Positions 15,598 to 18,328 of a DNA stretch of 18,328 bases are shown here, one piece after another. This DNA is from Bacteroidales bacterium (GTDB lineage Bacteria > Bacteroidota > Bacteroidia > Bacteroidales > UBA7960), in contig SKNE01000128.1 of the NCBI GenBank assembly GCA_007120675.1, positions 1-18,328 on the forward strand, read 5' to 3'. The number at the start of each line of letters is the position of its first letter. Positions within the stretch are counted from its first letter, which is position 1. The position numbers and the translations under genes are program-made. A model generated the notes under the pieces. That model saw only the letters and a program-made list of their open reading frames with translations. It had not been told where the DNA came from and did not search any database.

Positions 15598-15602
15598 AAG
15601 CA

Positions 15603-16190
15603 TTAGTGATATTTTCTGTTCAATATTTCAGAAAAGACCACGGCGGTGCGTAAATCAAAGTCAGGGAAAGCCCCATGGGGCCCTTCCAGGCTGACATCCT
15701 CCTCAAGGGCCAGGCGCAGGGCCTCTTCCTTCTTGTGCGACTCGATCAGCTCATCGATGGTTTGGATTTTACCCTCGGTACTGAACTCAAAGTCGTCACT
15801 GACACCCGACTGGCCTTCAAACTCGCGGATGGCTTCGTCCTGGACCACTTCCTCTTTGCCATAAGCTGCCGGCTCCGGCCGGCGCCTGTCCCGCTTGTCA
15901 CTACCCCATCTTTCATCCCGCTCATAGGTCTCCGTGCGACGGGTCCTGTCAGCAGCCTCGTAAACCGGCTCCTCCTTCGGGACAGGCTGATCCTTCTTCT
16001 TCTTCTTTCCCCCACCGAAAAACTCCTCCAGCATCTCTTCCATGCTCACTTCACCCTCCGCAGCCGGTTCGCTGCCCTGTTTTTCAGCCGGAACAGGCTT
16101 TTTAGCGGGCTGGTCCTTCTTGGGCTTGCGACGCAGGAAGCTGACAAGCAACCAGACAATAACCAAAATGATGTATACAAAATCTTCCAT
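15603..16190 (-). CDS. Single-pass membrane protein of unknown function
   Basis: The 195-residue protein has one N-terminal hydrophobic helix (VYIILVIVWLLVSFL, residues 5-19) followed at once by a basic RRKPKK stretch, so the rest is probably cytoplasmic. The tail is charged and low in complexity: an acidic patch around EEMLEEFF (51-58), a KKKKK run (62-66), an RRTETYERDERWG-type region, and an acidic helix-rich end. The C-terminus, DLRTAVVFSEILNRKYH, resembles an ending I recall from small conserved Bacteroidota membrane proteins. I cannot name a function. A longer frame to 16337 is rejected because the promoter at 16223-16253 lies within it. It is transcribed toward greA. Confidence 0.85.
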   Translation of the reverse strand: MEDFVYIILVIVWLLVSFLRRKPKKDQPAKKPVPAEKQGSEPAAEGEVSMEEMLEEFFGGGKKKKKDQPVPKEEPVYEAADRTRRTETYERDERWGSDKRDRRRPEPAAYGKEEVVQDEAIREFEGQSGVSDDFEFSTEGKIQTIDELIESHKKEEALRLALEEDVSLEGPHGAFPDFDLRTAVVFSEILNRKYH

Positions 16191-16222
16191 GTGTTGCTTT
16201 TCTACGGTGGCGTGTTGGCAGA

Positions 16223-16253
16223 CAAAAATAGCATTTTTCGGGCATTCTCCAAA
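16223..16253 (-). promoter_or_regulatory. Full-consensus Bacteroidota promoter for the membrane-protein gene
   Basis: The minus strand reads TTTG (16253-16250), a 19-bp spacer, then TATTTTTG (16230-16223). This matches both halves of the Bacteroidota consensus at standard spacing, the best in the window. The start would be near 16216, giving a 26-nt leader to the ATG at 16190, and it fixes that start codon. Confidence 0.75.
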
Positions 16254-16257
16254 ACCC

Positions 16258-16334
16258 CGGCATCCGGCAGACAGGGGTGGGTGGTTGACCGCCCGGCTAC
16301 CAGTCCAGCGGCATCCGGCAGTTGACCGGCTACC
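16258..16334. repeat. Mosaic direct repeats in the spacer before the membrane-protein gene
   Basis: Three short blocks recur in the same order: cggcatccggcag (16258-16270, 16309-16321), gttgacc (16284-16290, 16321-16327) and ggctacc (16295-16301, 16328-16334). The first copy has extra bases between blocks and the second is compact. The rest of the spacer to 16397 is GC-rich and holds no gene. Confidence 0.7.
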
Positions 16335-16397
16335 CACAAAGCCGCGGGTATCCAGTGGGCCCGGGCGCCAGCGTCCATCCGTCCTGCAGGCGGCTGC

Positions 16398-16850
16398 CTA
16401 ATTGGTGATGGTCAGCCGGTTGGTGCCCGGGTTAAACAGTGCACGGTATTCCTTCAGCGGGAATTGCGCATCGCCCTCCACCAGCGAGCCATCCATGAGC
16501 AAAAACGTAGACCCGCAACAGGGGTCCGTGACAAGGACCGGGTTATCGGCTGAAATGCTCACCGTGCAGTGATGCGGATCGCACGGGCAGGCCCTGTCGT
16601 AAGCCTTGAACTCGTCCATGGACAAGCGGTATACCACAATGCCCCTGTATCCGCCCGACTCATGTTGTGAAAACTGGTGGGAGGACCCCACGCTGTTCAG
16701 GTTGTAATGGATAATGTTGAAGTCAAACTGGACGTGGACGTAGGGCACCGGGTGCTCCCTGTCCTTATCGCAGCCCGCCAGGGCAGTCAATACACACACA
16801 AGAAGCAGCGGGATGAAATAGCGTCGCCGTATCGTTGTCAAGCCAGGCAT
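16398..16850 (-). CDS. Rieske-like lipoprotein with altered metal ligands
   Basis: The 150-residue protein starts MPGLTTIRRRYFIPLLLVCVLTALAGC, a lipoprotein signal with modified Cys27. The following DKDRE is acidic and lysine-containing, compatible with surface-export signals described in Bacteroidota. The middle reads ACPCDPHHC (87-95), and 14 residues later comes TDPCCGSTFLLMDGSLVEGD, then FPLKEY. The CCGS-F-DGS-PL order is that of the second half of a Rieske [2Fe-2S] domain (CPCHGS...DG...PL), but the C-x-x-H ligands become D-x-x-C and the first C-x-H becomes C-x-C. The stop of ahcY (TGA) and this ATG share one base (TGATG), so translation is probably coupled. TTG at 16853 is an alternative start. 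The function is unknown. Confidence 0.8.
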   Translation of the reverse strand: MPGLTTIRRRYFIPLLLVCVLTALAGCDKDREHPVPYVHVQFDFNIIHYNLNSVGSSHQFSQHESGGYRGIVVYRLSMDEFKAYDRACPCDPHHCTVSISADNPVLVTDPCCGSTFLLMDGSLVEGDAQFPLKEYRALFNPGTNRLTITN

Positions 16851-18271
16851 CAATAACGATAATAATCTGGTTTATAAGGACCTTTGCTGTTCACCCCAAT
16901 GTATGCTGCCTGTTCCTCTGTCAGGGTGGTAAGCTTTACACCGATTTTCTCCAGGTGCAAACGGGCCACCTCTTCATCCAGGTGCTTGGGCAGGCAATAC
17001 ACACCCAGTTCATAATCCTTCTTCCAGAGGTCCACCTGGGCCAGCACCTGGTTGGTGAAGCTGTTGCTCATCACAAAGGAGGGGTGTCCCGTGGCACAAC
17101 CCAGGTTGACCAGGCGCCCTTCCGCCAGCAAGAATATCTCGTGGCCGTCAGGAAACAAATACTTGTCCACCTGTGGCTTGATGTTGGTCTTTTCCACCCC
17201 CGGCATGCCGTCGAGCTTATCCACCTGGATCTCGTTGTCAAAGTGGCCGATGTTGCATACGATGGACTGGTCCTTCATCCCTGCCATGTGTTCGGCCGTG
17301 ATCACATCCTTGTTCCCGGTGGCGGTCACAAAGATGTTGCCTTCATCCAGGCTCTCCTCGATGGTTTTCACCTCGAACCCCTCCATGGCCGCCTGCAGGG
17401 CACAAATGGGGTCTATTTCGGTGACGATCACCCGTGCCCCATAGCTTCGCATGGACTGTGCACAGCCCTTGCCCACATCCCCGTAGCCTGCCACCACCAC
17501 CACCTTGCCGGCAATCATTACGTCGGTGGCCCGTTTGATCCCATCAGCCAGGGATTCCCTGCATCCATAAAGGTTGTCAAACTTCGACTTGGTGACCGAA
17601 TCGTTCACATTGATGGCCGGCACCAGGAGTTCTCCCTTGTCCATCATCTGGTACAAACGGTGCACACCAGTGGTGGTTTCTTCGGATATCCCTCTCAGCT
17701 CTCCGGTCATGCGGTGCCATTTCTGTGGATCCTCTTGCAGGGTGGAGAGCAGCAGGTCCCTTATGATGGCCTCTTCCCTGTTGGACGGCTCCTGCAAAAG
17801 CAGTGAGGGGTCCTTTTCCGCTCTATAACCCTGGTGCAGCAGCAGGGTGGCATCGCCCCCGTCATCAACGATGAGGTGCGGGCCCTTGCCACCCGGGAAA
17901 CTCAGGGCTTGCTTGGTACACCACCAGTACTCCTCCAGGGTCTCCCCCTTCCAGGCAAAGACGGGTATGCCCGCTTCCACCATGGCGGCAGCAGCATGGT
18001 CCTGGGTGGAAAAAATATTGCAACTGGCCCAGCGCACCTCAGCCCCCAGCACCACAAGGGTTTCAATGAGGACGGCCGTCTGGACGGTCATGTGCAGCGA
18101 GCCCGTCACGCGTGCGCCTGCCAGGGGCTTTTCCCTGCCATACTTGCGCCGCAGGGCCATCAGTCCCGGCATCTCCTTTTCGGCAATGGTGATCTCTTTG
18201 CGTCCAAATCCGGCCAGGGAGAGGTCCCTTATCTTATGATCCGCTTTCTTGTCAATGATCGTGTTTTGCAT
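16850..18271 (-). CDS. ahcY: Adenosylhomocysteinase (S-adenosyl-L-homocysteine hydrolase)
   Basis: The 473-residue protein is a full-length NAD-dependent SAH hydrolase that splits S-adenosylhomocysteine into homocysteine and adenosine, relieving product inhibition of methyltransferases. Visible features include GARVTGSLHMTVQTAVLIETL (52-72), DDGGDATLLLH (136-146), NVNDSVTKSKFDNLYGCRESL, the NAD loop GYGDVGKG (262-269), CNIGHFDNEI, and the C-terminal KPDYYRY. The roughly 40-residue insertion after DDGGDATLLLH is normal for bacterial forms. A TATCTTTG promoter element lies just upstream, giving a leader of about 23 nt, too short for an SAH riboswitch. Its stop overlaps the next gene by one base. 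Confidence 0.98.
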   Translation of the reverse strand: MQNTIIDKKADHKIRDLSLAGFGRKEITIAEKEMPGLMALRRKYGREKPLAGARVTGSLHMTVQTAVLIETLVVLGAEVRWASCNIFSTQDHAAAAMVEAGIPVFAWKGETLEEYWWCTKQALSFPGGKGPHLIVDDGGDATLLLHQGYRAEKDPSLLLQEPSNREEAIIRDLLLSTLQEDPQKWHRMTGELRGISEETTTGVHRLYQMMDKGELLVPAINVNDSVTKSKFDNLYGCRESLADGIKRATDVMIAGKVVVVAGYGDVGKGCAQSMRSYGARVIVTEIDPICALQAAMEGFEVKTIEESLDEGNIFVTATGNKDVITAEHMAGMKDQSIVCNIGHFDNEIQVDKLDGMPGVEKTNIKPQVDKYLFPDGHEIFLLAEGRLVNLGCATGHPSFVMSNSFTNQVLAQVDLWKKDYELGVYCLPKHLDEEVARLHLEKIGVKLTTLTEEQAAYIGVNSKGPYKPDYYRY

Positions 18272-18292
18272 GAGAATTTCGTCTTGATTGCT

Positions 18293-18308
18293 TATTTTTG
18301 CAAAGATA
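18293..18308. promoter_or_regulatory. Abutting divergent -7 elements at the ahcY promoter
   Basis: The + strand has TATTTTTG at 18293-18300, immediately followed by CAAAGATA at 18301-18308, which is TATCTTTG on the minus strand. The minus element suits ahcY. The + element would face the right edge. Together they form a near-palindrome (14 of 16 positions). The ahcY -33 region lies beyond the window. Confidence 0.55.
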
Positions 18309-18314
18309 AGACTT

Positions 18315-18328
18315 ATGCAGCAGTTTAA
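18315..18328 (+). CDS. Possible start of a divergent gene (partial)
   Basis: ATG CAG CAG TTT AA begins at 18315 and runs off the window as MQQF plus a partial Lys/Asn codon or a stop. It lies 15 bp after a + strand TATTTTTG. Four codons cannot identify anything, and the next bases could also complete a TAA-type stop in another frame. Listed only so the edge is not overlooked. Confidence 0.2.

Larger units (their letters stand above)
15318..15602. other. greA leader region / spacer
   Basis: These 285 bases hold no convincing gene; a short + strand frame at 15323-15562 has no recognisable motif and no promoter. The segment contains a 12-bp palindrome, a terminator-like hairpin and an AT-rich promoter candidate, listed separately, plus two A8 runs (15422-15429 and 15545-15552). 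Confidence 0.6.

Noticed and set aside
16835..17806. A 323-codon + strand frame antisense to ahcY
   Set aside because: Shadow of a highly conserved gene; no independent evidence of coding.
18272..18300. SAH riboswitch ahead of ahcY
   Set aside because: The predicted leader is only about 23 nt, far too short for a known SAH riboswitch.

Overview
The window comes from a member of the Bacteroidota, most likely a GC-rich Bacteroidales-type genome. The evidence is a SusC/SusD pair, a MurF-Alr fusion protein, the two-gene carboxyspermidine polyamine route, the near absence of Shine-Dalgarno sequences, and repeated use of the Bacteroidota -7 promoter element TAnnTTTG in the gaps between genes. The sequence does not support a genus. 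I see no tRNA, rRNA, CRISPR array, insertion sequence, integrase or phage gene. The region looks like chromosomal core with one nutrient-uptake locus inserted among housekeeping genes.

Layout, left to right. (1) The last 60 codons of a ComM/YifB AAA ATPase, then a spacer of short mosaic repeats. (2) A two-gene polyamine operon on the + strand: a carboxynorspermidine synthase-type dehydrogenase and the decarboxylase nspC. (3) Convergent ridA, then a perfect 20-bp palindrome carrying promoter elements for both directions, then a TrpG/PabA glutaminase. (4) On the minus strand, pdxA followed by the murF-alr fusion; pdxA belongs to the pathway that makes PLP, the cofactor used by Alr and NspC. (5) A susC-susD operon (minus strand) ending in a strong hairpin terminator, with no hydrolase or regulator beside it. 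(6) A membrane family-2 glycosyltransferase (minus) divergent from ruvC (+). ruvC has a hairpin at the predicted 5' end of its mRNA and a G8 run inside its coding sequence. (7) On the minus strand, greA followed by a HIT protein. The greA leader has a promoter followed closely by a terminator-like hairpin. (8) A single-pass membrane protein of unknown function (minus) behind the best promoter in the window, then a second mosaic-repeat spacer. (9) ahcY (minus) overlapping by one base a downstream lipoprotein that resembles a Rieske protein with altered metal ligands. (10) A possible first few codons of a + strand gene at the right edge.

The most interesting items are the greA leader hairpin, the Rieske-like lipoprotein coupled to ahcY, the palindromic divergent promoter at 3361-3380, the two G8 tracts, and the two mosaic-repeat spacers. 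I did not find a clearly new multi-gene system. All family assignments come from recognising motifs by eye; no database search was run.
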